Shown here piece by piece: positions 34,248-42,447 of a DNA stretch of 64,000 nt. The position numbers and the translations under genes are program-made. This stretch comes from Oscillospiraceae bacterium (GTDB lineage Bacteria > Bacillota > Clostridia > Oscillospirales > Ruminococcaceae): NCBI GenBank assembly GCA_024404875.1, contig JAKSPK010000007.1, positions 1 through 64,000 of the forward strand, in the 5' to 3' direction. Positions within the stretch are counted from its first letter, which is position 1, and the number at the start of each line of letters is the position of its first letter. The notes below the pieces were generated by a model, which saw nothing but the letters and a program-made list of their open reading frames with translations, ran no database searches and was not told the DNA's origin.

Positions 34248-34248
34248 A

Positions 34249-34320
34249 GCTGTTTACTGGATTTGAACCAGCGACCTCATCCTTACCAAGGATGTGCTCT
34301 ACCAACTGAGCTAAAACAGC
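34249..34320 (-). tRNA. tRNA-Thr (GGU anticodon)
   Basis: 72 bases on the minus strand, folding as a full cloverleaf. The acceptor GCTGTTT pairs with AAACAGC. The D arm is GCTC AGTTGGTA GAGC, and the anticodon arm is CATCC-TTGGTAA-GGATG, giving anticodon GGT. The T arm is GCTGG-TTCAAAT-CCAGT. CCA is not encoded. It reads ACC/ACT codons. The gap 34133-34639 also holds a terminator on each side and the leader of the GH25 gene. Confidence 0.95.
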
Positions 34321-34490
34321 ATATTCCTGCGGTTGCTTTCGTTACCGCCTTATCATTATACAACATTGCAGCGGAAAAGTCAAGCGAAAACTGAAAAAAA
34401 ACAAAAATCGTTAATTTGCATAAAAACTATGTGCGATATATCAAATCTATGTATGCGCAGTAGAAAAAGCCGGCTTCTGCTGCTCATTGG

Positions 34491-34519
34491 TTGCAATTCT
34501 GCTCAAAATATGGTAATAT
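34491..34519 (+). promoter_or_regulatory. Promoter of the GH25 gene
   Basis: TTGCAA, 17-base spacer, TAATAT. The 5' leader of about 110 bases carries three potential hairpins: ATAGTT/AACTAT near 34535, TTGGCT/AGCCAA near 34553, and GGCGGC/GCTGCC near 34580-34605. No known riboswitch was recognised. Confidence 0.65.
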
Positions 34520-34639
34520 ATATGAGATAAAGAATAGTTGCGTGGAAACTATTTGGCTTTTCAGCCAAGAAACCAAAGGCGGCGGGCTTTATGCAGTGCT
34601 GCCGTAAAGATCTATGTGAACTTTTGAGGGAGGACGTTT

Positions 34640-36055
34640 ATGCGTTTCGGACTGAGACATTTTCTGACCGCCAGCATTGCCTGTGCGCTCAGCGCGGTGA
34701 TGTTTGCTGCACCTGTTGCTGCTGTTGCTGCCGAGTCTGAGCTTTCCGACTGCAATGGTGACGGTGTCATCAATGTGTTTGATTTCGTGTTGTCGAAGCG
34801 TGCCGTGCTGACGGAAAATGCACCGTTGGATCTGCAATTCGTGAACGGTGCATCGTATCCTGGCGGGCTCGCCGTGATCGGCGTCGCAGCCGCCAATAAC
34901 CCGGGCTTTTCCAATGTTCAGATGACATTTTCTTATGACGAGGCGCTTTCGCTCGAAACGCTGACGGATGAAGAGGATTTCATTGCGATGGCCAATTCTG
35001 ATTTTCCGAAGCTCAGCCTGACAACGATCAATATTCCGAAGTATCATCAAATCGGCTGCGTCTCTTCCGCGAATAAAAAGATCGAGGGCGACGGGCTGCT
35101 GTTTGAACTGGCATTCCGTGTGCCGGAGGATGCCGTCCCCGGAACGGAGTATCAGATTGCAGTCGAGGATGCCATAATGTATGACGGCTCTGTGCAGCTT
35201 CCGCTGATGATCGAACGCGGTACGCTGACCGTTACCGAAAAAACGGATATCGAACCGGAAGAGCCGGAGATTACTACGACTGCGCCGACGGAGACTGAGC
35301 CTGCCGATGAAACCACGACCGAAGCAGTTACCGAGGCTGAGCCGCAGACGACGGCGGAAATCACAACAGTGACGACCACTGTGACTGCCGAGACCACAGA
35401 ACCGCCGATCGTGACGACGCATTTTACACAGGGCAGCTATCTCGACGGCATTGATATCTCTGCCTGGCAGGGTGATGTGAATTTTGCTGCTGTCAGAGAG
35501 CAGGGCTTTGCAAAGTATGTGATTCTGCGCGCCGGATTCGGCCGCTTTGCGACACAGGAGGATGTCCGCTTCAGCTCCTATTACAGCGGATGCAGAGCCA
35601 ACGGTCTGCCGGTGGGCGCATATTGGTATTCCTATGCGGATACGCCGGAGGCTGCCCGTATCGAAGCAAACAGCTGTGCACAGGTGCTTGGCGGGCGTAA
35701 GTTCGAGTACCCGATTGCATTTGATATCGAGGAACCGTCTGTGTTGGCCAAGCCCGGCGAGGAGCTTGCTGCGATCATTGATGCGTTCTGCTCTGAATTG
35801 GAGAAGAAGGGCTATTATACTGTACTCTACTGTTCCTCTTTCTATCTGAACAACTGCATCCCGCGCTGGGTGTGGGAGCGGTACGATGTCTGGTGCGCAC
35901 ACTACAATGTTTCTCGTCCGACCTTTGTCGGTCAGTACGGCATCTGGCAGTATGGTCTTGGCAAATGCGACGGCATCAACGGCGATGTTGATGTGGATTA
36001 CTGCTACCGCGACTATCCCAAGCTCATCCGTGAAAAGCATCTCAATGGCTATTGA
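34640..36055 (+). CDS. Secreted GH25 lysozyme with a single dockerin loop and a cohesin-like domain
   Basis: 471 residues; GAGGGAGG precedes ATG 34640. A signal peptide covers about residues 1-31. One dockerin-type Ca loop follows directly (SDCNGDGVINVFDFVLSKR, about 36-54), with no second repeat. Residues ~60-200 look like a cohesin or related beta-sandwich: NNPGFSNVQMTFSYD is the kind of opening seen in cohesins. After a Thr/Glu linker (about 200-262) comes a GH25 lysozyme (about 268-465): the opening DGIDISAWQGDVNF, AFDIEEPS with the catalytic Asp/Glu pair, and WQYGLG. It cleaves peptidoglycan glycan strands. The order of parts, dockerin half and cohesin-like domain before the enzyme, is unusual. 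Confidence 0.87.
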   Translation: MRFGLRHFLTASIACALSAVMFAAPVAAVAAESELSDCNGDGVINVFDFVLSKRAVLTENAPLDLQFVNGASYPGGLAVIGVAAANNPGFSNVQMTFSYDEALSLETLTDEEDFIAMANSDFPKLSLTTINIPKYHQIGCVSSANKKIEGDGLLFELAFRVPEDAVPGTEYQIAVEDAIMYDGSVQLPLMIERGTLTVTEKTDIEPEEPEITTTAPTETEPADETTTEAVTEAEPQTTAEITTVTTTVTAETTEPPIVTTHFTQGSYLDGIDISAWQGDVNFAAVREQGFAKYVILRAGFGRFATQEDVRFSSYYSGCRANGLPVGAYWYSYADTPEAARIEANSCAQVLGGRKFEYPIAFDIEEPSVLAKPGEELAAIIDAFCSELEKKGYYTVLYCSSFYLNNCIPRWVWERYDVWCAHYNVSRPTFVGQYGIWQYGLGKCDGINGDVDVDYCYRDYPKLIREKHLNGY

Positions 36056-36070
36056 ATCGAGCTGAACAGA

Positions 36071-36107
36071 CCGCAGCATCCGTCAAAGGGATGCTGCGGC
36101 TTTTTTT
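36071..36107 (+). terminator. Terminator after the GH25 gene
   Basis: CCGCAGCATCC pairs with GGATGCTGCGG around a 7-base loop, followed by seven T. Confidence 0.92.
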
Positions 36108-36165
36108 ACAGACAGCACATACAAATTTCTGTCATGTGCGCAGGCGGATTTCTGCGGCGGGAGCA

Positions 36166-36195
36166 TTGACAATGCACGCCGGACTGTGCTATAAT
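36166..36195 (+). promoter_or_regulatory. Promoter of the zinc-ribbon membrane protein gene
   Basis: TTGACA (36166-36171), 18-base spacer, TATAAT (36190-36195). Confidence 0.8.
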
Positions 36196-36255
36196 ATAAA
36201 ATAATCGGCAGACCGGCAGAACGCTGCGGATACTGCCAGCAGAGGGGTTACCAAA

Positions 36256-37461
36256 ATGAGAGAGAATCAAACAAACAAAAAAGGATATCTGATCCTGCAT
36301 ACAGTTTTATGCGTGCTGGGTGCGCTGATCCTGTTCGGGTGTATGAGCATGACATTTCTGCTCCGGCATTATACGAAATCGACGGCGCTGACGGACAGCC
36401 TCCGTGCGGCGCGGCTTTCCGATGCTGATGTGCCTTTGAGCAGCAAGACACTCTCAGAGTACATCCGTACAAATTTTGTCGAGGATGAAAATGTTCTGCC
36501 GGAGGATGTCGCACAAGCAGTTGACAGCATGAAGCTGCCGGGATTTTTCGCTGACAAGCTGGAACAGCAGTTTGATCTTCTGCGCGGAAAAACGGATGTG
36601 CCGGTGCAGATTGAGAGCGAGGAGATCACCGGTCTGCTCGACAATGCCGCTGAGCATCTTCGCGAGAGCTGTATGCTGATTATCAGCGATAACGATAAGC
36701 AGATGATCGAATCGGAGATCAAGCCGATTCTCGGATTCGTGAACGGATTGAGCAGATTTTTCGGCAGTTCGAAGGCGGGAAGGGCGTTCCTGCACCTCGG
36801 CGTCAGCATCTGGGGCTATATAGTCGAGAGCATTCTGCTGCTGGCACTGCTCTGGCGCTGGATTACCGTGCGCCGCAAGGCTGGAAAAGATGCAGAGGGT
36901 GCGGTCAAGGGACTCGGGCTCGTGAAAATGATTCCGTCGCTGGTTCTGCTCGTTCTGACTGCGGTCGGCGGCATCGGTGCCATGGTGCGCGATGATTCTG
37001 TCGTCGGGCTTTCCGATGTGACGAAGATCATCCGCATCCCGCTTTGGTATATCGCAGTCACAGGCGCTGCATTTGCGTTCTTCCTGATCGAGCTGGCGGC
37101 ATTTCTGCGGTACAGACGGGATAATCCGAAGCCTGTCCGCGCTGCTGCAGGCGCGAAAAAGACCGCAGTGCCGGCTGCTGATGTCCCGAAGACCAGCTGC
37201 GTGAACTGCGGCAAGGAACTGGATGCGGGTATGAAATTCTGCAAATACTGCGGCGCAAAGCAGGGGCCGGATATGAAGCCCTGCATCAGCTGCGGCGCGG
37301 AGATCGAAGCAAAAACGAGATTTTGCAAGTTCTGCGGCGCGAAGCAGGAGATCCCGGAAGTGCCGGTGATTCGTGCGGAGGAAATCGCACAGGCAGTGAC
37401 AGAGACAGCAGAGTCCGATGCAGCAAAGACAGGTACAACAGCTGCGGAGCAGGACCAATAA
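36256..37461 (+). CDS. Membrane protein with two C-terminal zinc ribbons, unknown function
   Basis: 401 residues; GAGGGG precedes ATG 36256. The first membrane helix is at about residues 13-38, followed by a ~140-residue outer segment with many acidic residues. Three more helices lie near 182-202, 225-245 and 263-287. The cytoplasmic tail has two double-Cys zinc ribbons: CVNCGKELDAGMKFCKYCG (about 314-332) and CISCGAEIEAKTRFCKFCG (about 340-358). No enzyme motif. Zinc-ribbon tails of this kind are common in Clostridial membrane proteins of unknown role. The next gene, dacF, starts 24 bases on, so a cell-wall link is possible. Confidence 0.78.
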   Translation: MRENQTNKKGYLILHTVLCVLGALILFGCMSMTFLLRHYTKSTALTDSLRAARLSDADVPLSSKTLSEYIRTNFVEDENVLPEDVAQAVDSMKLPGFFADKLEQQFDLLRGKTDVPVQIESEEITGLLDNAAEHLRESCMLIISDNDKQMIESEIKPILGFVNGLSRFFGSSKAGRAFLHLGVSIWGYIVESILLLALLWRWITVRRKAGKDAEGAVKGLGLVKMIPSLVLLVLTAVGGIGAMVRDDSVVGLSDVTKIIRIPLWYIAVTGAAFAFFLIELAAFLRYRRDNPKPVRAAAGAKKTAVPAADVPKTSCVNCGKELDAGMKFCKYCGAKQGPDMKPCISCGAEIEAKTRFCKFCGAKQEIPEVPVIRAEEIAQAVTETAESDAAKTGTTAAEQDQ

Positions 37462-37485
37462 ATATACCGGAAACAGGAGAAAGAT

Positions 37486-38619
37486 ATGGCAAAGCAGTCT
37501 AAACAACCGCAGAAGAAGCAGACGCGCTATGGTCTGATTATCTGGCCGGCCGTGATTGTTGCGGCGTTTGCAGCACTCTATTTCGGCGGCAAAAAGCTGA
37601 TCGAGAGCAGTCGGAACAATCCTGCTGATTCGGAACCGGAATACAGCTCGGCGCTTCTGCAGACGCAGGCCGAGACGACGACCGTCACGACAACAACGAC
37701 CGCGAAATATCCGGAGGCGCCGGAGCTTTCGACCGAGACGGTTACGGTCGATGATCCGGCAAAGGTGCTGGCACGGAATTTCCTGCTGGCAGAATGCGAC
37801 GGCAACGGCAGCAAGGTGCTGCTTGAGCACGGCTCCGATCAGGAAATCTATCCCGCTTCGATGACCAAGATGATGACGCTTATCACACTGCGTGAGCTGC
37901 TGACTGATGAAGCACTTGACGGCACGATCATCATGGATGCAGGCGTGATCGCGGAGCAGGAAGCGAAAATGGCGTATGTTGCCGGATTCAAGCCGGGCGA
38001 GGTCTGCACGATCAAGGATCTGGTCTATGCGATGATGCTGCCCTCCGGCGCGGATGCAGCGGTCATGCTTGCGAAATATGCGGCAGGCAGTGAGGCTGCT
38101 TTCGTGGAATGTATGAACCAGCTTGCCGCAGAAATGGGACTGGAGCATTCCGTGTTCCGCAATGTCACCGGTCTGCATGAGGACACCCATGTTTCCAGTG
38201 TGACCGATATGGCTCGGATTTTGCAGTATGCGATCAGTGATCCGTTATGCCGCGAGGCGATGTCCACACTCGAATATACGACATCTGTTACAGAGGAGCA
38301 TCCCAACGGCCTTCACCTTGTCTCGACAACGCTTTCCCGCATGGTCGGCGATGAACTGGAAACAATTCCGAATCCGCTCCATGTCCGCGGCGGCAAGACC
38401 GGCTTTACAAATCCAGCCGGACAGTGCCTTGCAACATGGGCGGAGGATGCTGCCGGAAAGACCTATATCTGCGTGGTCGCGGGCAGCACAACCTTCGAGC
38501 CGCTGGATGCGGTCGGAGATACGCTGACGCTCTACAAGATGACCTGTCTGCCGCCGGAGAGCGTGCAGCGCGTCACGCTCGATGCAGCGAATCTGCCGCT
38601 CTATGAGCACATCACCTGA
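37486..38619 (+). CDS. dacF: D-alanyl-D-alanine carboxypeptidase (DacF/PBP5 type)
   Basis: 377 residues; ACAGGAGA precedes ATG 37486. A membrane helix at about residues 15-35 anchors it, then a Thr-rich linker (TTTVTTTTTAK). The serine-peptidase core follows: SMTK with the nucleophile near residue 125, and KTG in GGKTGFTNPAG near residue 304. In the second motif, SGAD stands where SGN is more usual, so the Asn is replaced by Ala; this variant occurs in the family but should affect the active site. Trims the terminal D-Ala from peptidoglycan stem peptides. Follows the zinc-ribbon gene closely. Confidence 0.9.
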   Translation: MAKQSKQPQKKQTRYGLIIWPAVIVAAFAALYFGGKKLIESSRNNPADSEPEYSSALLQTQAETTTVTTTTTAKYPEAPELSTETVTVDDPAKVLARNFLLAECDGNGSKVLLEHGSDQEIYPASMTKMMTLITLRELLTDEALDGTIIMDAGVIAEQEAKMAYVAGFKPGEVCTIKDLVYAMMLPSGADAAVMLAKYAAGSEAAFVECMNQLAAEMGLEHSVFRNVTGLHEDTHVSSVTDMARILQYAISDPLCREAMSTLEYTTSVTEEHPNGLHLVSTTLSRMVGDELETIPNPLHVRGGKTGFTNPAGQCLATWAEDAAGKTYICVVAGSTTFEPLDAVGDTLTLYKMTCLPPESVQRVTLDAANLPLYEHIT

Positions 38620-38632
38620 GAGGAGGAGCGGC

Positions 38633-40699
38633 TTGCGCACGATTATCAAAACCGCGAAATCGGCAGGATTCTGCTTTGGCGTAGACCGCGCCGTCAAGCT
38701 CGTCTATGAAGCCCTCGCTGAGGGCAGACAGACCGCGACGCTCGGTCCGATCGTACACAATGATGCGGTTGTCGGGGATCTCCGGGAAAAGGGCGCAAGG
38801 ATCGTCAGTACGCCGGATGAGCTGACAACGGGCGAGACACTCATCATCCGTGCACACGGAGTACCGTTCACGATTTATGAGCAGCTTGAACAGCAGGGCA
38901 ATCCCGTCATCGACGCGACCTGCCCGTTTGTTGCCCGGATTCACAAGATTGTTGCCGAGCAGACTGCTGAGGGAAGACATATTTTTATCGCGGGCGACCC
39001 GCAGCACCCTGAAGTGCAGGGAATTGTAGGACATTGCGAGGAAAATTGTACAGTTTTTCGCGACGAAAAAGAATTATTGTGTTTAATTAGTGGAACATTG
39101 CCGAAAAAGCTTGCAATTGTCGCCCAAACAACATATAATAAATTATTATGGGGGGAGTGTATTGCACTTCTACCGTCTGATCACCCTGATCTGAAGATAT
39201 TTGAAACCATTTGCAGCGCGACTGCCGCACGGCAATCGGATGCGGAGGCACTCTCACGGGAATCCGATCTGATGCTTGTCGTCGGCGGGAGACACAGCTC
39301 CAACACCGTCAAACTCTATGATGTCTGTAAGAGGAATTGCCCCGTATGGCTCATAGAATCAGCGGCAGAGCTGGAGGCGTATGCAGATGAAATCCGGCAG
39401 ACTGCGGCCAAGACCGCGGAGAATGCCGGCGCGGATTTTATTCTCCGGATCGGAATCACGGCAGGCGCCAGTACACCAGCCCACATTATTAAGGAGGTTC
39501 AAACCAATATGTCTGGAATTTTTGACACCGATACCACTATCCCGGAAAGCGAGGACTTCGCTGCCGCATTCGAGGAGGAACTGGATAAGACCTTCACGAA
39601 AAAAATCAGAAAGGGTGACCGGGTTGTCGGCATCGTCGCTTCCATCAGCGGAAACAACGAAGTCATGGTCGATGTAGGTGCCAAGCAGACCGGCTATATT
39701 ACCCTCTCCGAACTGACCAGTGATACCTCGAAGAAGCCCTCTGATCTTGTAAAAGTCGGCGATGAGCTTGAGCTCGTTGTCATTCAGGTGAATGACGCAG
39801 AAGGTACTGTTCAGCTCTCGAAGCGCAGAGTTGATGAAATGATCAGCTTCGAGAATATCCTCAAAGCCCATGAATCGGGCGAGGTGCTTGAGGGTACCGT
39901 CCTCAGCGTTGTCAAGGGCGGTCTGGTCGCTGACAGCAACGGCGTTCATGTCTTTATTCCTGCATCTCAGTCCGGTCTGGGCAGAGGCGCAGATCTCAAT
40001 GTCCTGCTCAAGCAGGCTGTCAAGTTTGTCATCATTGATGTCAACGAACAGCGCCGCAGAGCAGTCGGCTCTATCCGTCAGGTACAGAAGGCCGAGCGCG
40101 ATGCAGCCAAGGCAAAATTCTGGGATACCGCGAAGGTCGGCGATGTCTACACCGGCGAGGTCAAGTCTCTGACCAGCTACGGCGCATTCGTGGATCTGGG
40201 CGGCATCGACGGCATGGTTCATGTTTCCGAGCTGTCGTGGTCGCGCATCCATCAGCCGAGCGATGTCGTCGAGGTCGGCGATACGCTTGAGGTCTACATC
40301 AAGGCACTCAATCCGGAGACCGGCAGAATTTCTCTCGGCCACAGACGCCCCGAGGACAATCCGTGGGTGAAGTTCACCAACGAGTTTGCAGTCGGTGATG
40401 TTGTCGATGCAACAGTTGTCTCGGTCACAGCCTTCGGCGCGTTTGCTCGTATCACGGACGGCATCGATGGTCTGATCCACATCTCGCAGCTCTCCAACGA
40501 GCGCGTGACCAATGTCAAGGATGTCGTTAGTGTCGGCGATACCGTGACGGTCAAGATCACCGCGATTGATACCGAGAAGAAGCGCATCAGCCTTTCTATG
40601 CGTGACGCATCCGAGGATGCTGATGCAGAGATCGCAGATGAGGCAGATGAAGTCGTATATTCCGATGAAGCTCCGGCTGGGGAGAATACGGCTGAGTAA
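38633..40699 (+). CDS. ispH: 4-hydroxy-3-methylbut-2-enyl diphosphate reductase fused to ribosomal protein S1
   Basis: 688 residues. A TTG start at 38633 is set by the strong AGGAGGAG site at 38621-38628. Residues ~1-288 are IspH, the last enzyme of the MEP isoprenoid path, with its three Fe-S Cys in GFCFGVD (Cys14), DATCPFV and ETICSAT, and His residues in RAHGVP and GDPQHPEV. Residues ~293-689 are four S1 domains (from about KKIRKGDRVVG, SGEVLEGTVL, VGDVYTGEVK and VGDVVDATVV) and an acidic tail. This fusion is known in Clostridia. Inside it lie AAGGAGG at 39491-39497 and an in-frame ATG at 39509 (MSGIFDTDT), right where S1 begins, so a free S1 could also be made. Confidence 0.95.
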   Translation: MRTIIKTAKSAGFCFGVDRAVKLVYEALAEGRQTATLGPIVHNDAVVGDLREKGARIVSTPDELTTGETLIIRAHGVPFTIYEQLEQQGNPVIDATCPFVARIHKIVAEQTAEGRHIFIAGDPQHPEVQGIVGHCEENCTVFRDEKELLCLISGTLPKKLAIVAQTTYNKLLWGECIALLPSDHPDLKIFETICSATAARQSDAEALSRESDLMLVVGGRHSSNTVKLYDVCKRNCPVWLIESAAELEAYADEIRQTAAKTAENAGADFILRIGITAGASTPAHIIKEVQTNMSGIFDTDTTIPESEDFAAAFEEELDKTFTKKIRKGDRVVGIVASISGNNEVMVDVGAKQTGYITLSELTSDTSKKPSDLVKVGDELELVVIQVNDAEGTVQLSKRRVDEMISFENILKAHESGEVLEGTVLSVVKGGLVADSNGVHVFIPASQSGLGRGADLNVLLKQAVKFVIIDVNEQRRRAVGSIRQVQKAERDAAKAKFWDTAKVGDVYTGEVKSLTSYGAFVDLGGIDGMVHVSELSWSRIHQPSDVVEVGDTLEVYIKALNPETGRISLGHRRPEDNPWVKFTNEFAVGDVVDATVVSVTAFGAFARITDGIDGLIHISQLSNERVTNVKDVVSVGDTVTVKITAIDTEKKRISLSMRDASEDADAEIADEADEVVYSDEAPAGENTAE
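39111..39139 (+). promoter_or_regulatory. Possible internal promoter inside ispH
   Basis: TTGCAA, 17-base spacer, TATAAT, within an AT-rich patch (about 39025-39180) that breaks the codon style of the gene. It lies 370 bases before the internal S1 start and could give an S1-only message. Confidence 0.5.
39491..39511 (+). promoter_or_regulatory. Internal ribosome-binding site and start for free S1
   Basis: AAGGAGG at 39491-39497 and ATG at 39509-39511, in frame with ispH. It would begin a ~396-residue four-domain S1 protein. Confidence 0.65.
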
Positions 40700-40747
40700 T
40701 CTGCAAATATCGCAGAAAACGAACGGTCTGAGCGCAGCTCAGATTGG

Positions 40748-40786
40748 AAAAGGAGGACGGAGGAGATTCGTCCTCCTTTTTATTTT
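40748..40786 (+). terminator. Terminator after ispH-S1
   Basis: AAAAGGAGGAC pairs with GTCCTCCTTTT, with further T residues after. Confidence 0.88.
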
Positions 40787-40822
40787 TGATCGAAATCCGG
40801 TTTTTCTGACGATTTTTCAGCC

Positions 40823-40851
40823 TTGACAGAAAATGCCGGTTATGATATGAT
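40823..40851 (+). promoter_or_regulatory. Promoter of the paralogue pair
   Basis: TTGACA, 17-base spacer, TATGAT. Confidence 0.8.
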
Positions 40852-40888
40852 AAAAGCATGCAAAACGAAACGAAGGGGGGCTGCAACC

Positions 40889-41584
40889 GTGAAAAACGGT
40901 ACGAAGATCCTGATGGTCGCGCTCGCGGCTGGTGAGGTCGTACTCGCTGTCGCGCTTTATAATATCCTTGCGAAAACGGATTTTACCTTTGCGAAATATC
41001 TGGTGCTTGTCGGAGTCATTGCACTGTCGCTCGGCATAGACCGGCTGATTCTGTACAGCAGCAGTGCTTCAGTCGCCAGTGATGCAAAACGGCTGAAGGA
41101 TGCCGATGACTATATCCGCGCCTTTGAAGCTTGGCTGAACGAAGATACGCCTTTTACAGCACAAATCAATCTGGCACTCAGGCAGCTTGAATCGCTCAAG
41201 CGAAAGCAGAAGGCGCTGCGGGCTGTACTGGATGACTCGAAAGAGAGCCCGTTCCTCTCGACCGCCAATGATGTGGATACTTATATTTTTGCAAACTGCA
41301 AACGCATTCTGAACCGTGTTATGATCTATGACAAAGGAGAGCCGCATAAGCTCAGTATGCACACCGCATATTTGCAGGAGGTGCTCGGACAGAATGCCCA
41401 TGTGCTCTCCGATTTTGAAAACCTCATCCTTGAGGTATCCCAGATCGGCGACGATGCGAATGCGGCAACGCCCTGCCTGAATGAGCTGACGAATGCGCTC
41501 CGCAGTGTGCGCACGAATTTGCCGGATGGCATGGAGAATGAGAAGGATCGAAACGAACCGCCGACACAGATGATGATGCAATAG
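40889..41584 (+). CDS. Membrane-anchored protein of unknown function (first of a paralogous pair)
   Basis: 231 residues. A GTG start at 40889 is set by GAAGGGGGG 9-15 bases upstream; earlier in-frame codons overlap the promoter. Two membrane helices lie near residues 5-25 and 31-50. The cytoplasmic or outer part (about 60-215) is helical: LRQLESLKRKQKALRAVL, then YIFANCKRILNRVMIYD, and DFENLILEVSQ. The same three stretches recur in the next gene, so the two share a domain that I do not recognise. No enzyme motif or signal peptide. Likely co-transcribed with the four genes that follow. Confidence 0.8.
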   Translation: MKNGTKILMVALAAGEVVLAVALYNILAKTDFTFAKYLVLVGVIALSLGIDRLILYSSSASVASDAKRLKDADDYIRAFEAWLNEDTPFTAQINLALRQLESLKRKQKALRAVLDDSKESPFLSTANDVDTYIFANCKRILNRVMIYDKGEPHKLSMHTAYLQEVLGQNAHVLSDFENLILEVSQIGDDANAATPCLNELTNALRSVRTNLPDGMENEKDRNEPPTQMMMQ

Positions 41585-41621
41585 CCTTGCATGGCGCTGC
41601 CCGTTGAAAGGAGGGGTTGTC

Positions 41622-42437
41622 ATGCTGAAGAATGTTTGCCCTGCCTGCGGCATTCTGCTGCGGAGAAGCAGCGGCTGGAACGCCGTTTGCCCGAACTGCC
41701 TGCGCAGCTTTCGTATGAATGACCGCACGGTCGGATACCGTGCCCCTGAACCGATTTCGGGTAGTCTGCCGAATAAGCCTTCCAAAGCCGGCAATTATGT
41801 ACCCAGAATGATCATTTGGATCGCACTGATTGTCGCTGCACTGGTTATCGGCTTTTTCCCGCTGGCAATGATCGGCTTTATTGCCGTCCTCATCAACGCG
41901 TCGCGTATTGACAAGGAAAACGCCAAGTATTCCGGTAAACAGACCGTCAGCTATGTCGCCTGCGGCGAAAAGCTGGCCACGCACTATGATTATTATACGC
42001 AGTTCCGGATGCTGAATCTGGATGCGATGCCGCTCGGACGCTTCGGCATAGAAGCAGCGGAGCAGATCAGACGGCTGGAAAGCAAGATGGACGCACTTCG
42101 CGCGCTGCTGCCGGCAGATCATCCGTTTTTCCGGAATGCAGCCGATGCGGAAAAGTATATTCTCGAAAACTGCAAGCAGATTCTCTATCGCCTGAGATAC
42201 TGCGATCAGAATGATCGCGCCTTGTGCCGAGTTCATGCGAATTATCTGGAGGCGCGTCTTTCCGGGAATGAAAAGGTGCTGCGCGATTTTGAGAATCTCA
42301 TCATCGAGATTACGCAGATGAGTGATGCGCTTCCGCAGCAGCAGCCCTGTCTGGATGTGATCGCAGATACGCTGCATCAGATCCGCACAGGTGAGGAAAC
42401 AGCTGATGTGCATCGGCAGCAGATGCGGATGCAGTAA
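41622..42437 (+). CDS. Zinc-ribbon membrane protein of unknown function (second of a paralogous pair)
   Basis: 271 residues; GAAAGGAGGGG precedes ATG 41622. The N-terminus has a zinc ribbon with two CxxC knuckles (CPAC near residue 6, CPNC near 23), then two membrane helices (about 62-95). From about 130 it matches the previous gene: IRRLESKMDALRALLPAD, EKYILENCKQILYRLRYCD and DFENLIIEITQMSD, ending LHQIRT where the partner has LRSVRT. This is clear paralogy with a different N-terminus. Function unknown; the shared helical domain may make the two work as a hetero-pair. Confidence 0.8.
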   Translation: MLKNVCPACGILLRRSSGWNAVCPNCLRSFRMNDRTVGYRAPEPISGSLPNKPSKAGNYVPRMIIWIALIVAALVIGFFPLAMIGFIAVLINASRIDKENAKYSGKQTVSYVACGEKLATHYDYYTQFRMLNLDAMPLGRFGIEAAEQIRRLESKMDALRALLPADHPFFRNAADAEKYILENCKQILYRLRYCDQNDRALCRVHANYLEARLSGNEKVLRDFENLIIEITQMSDALPQQQPCLDVIADTLHQIRTGEETADVHRQQMRMQ

Positions 42438-42447
42438 GGAGATACGA

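Noticed and set aside
34589..36079. Minus-strand frame of 496 codons opposite the GH25 gene
   Set aside because: Arg/His/Cys-rich shadow with no start signal; the plus-strand protein has clear domains.
36454..38190. Minus-strand frame of 578 codons opposite the zinc-ribbon and dacF genes
   Set aside because: Shadow of two real genes; it spans their boundary and has Cys/Arg runs mirrored from zinc-ribbon and Thr-rich codons.
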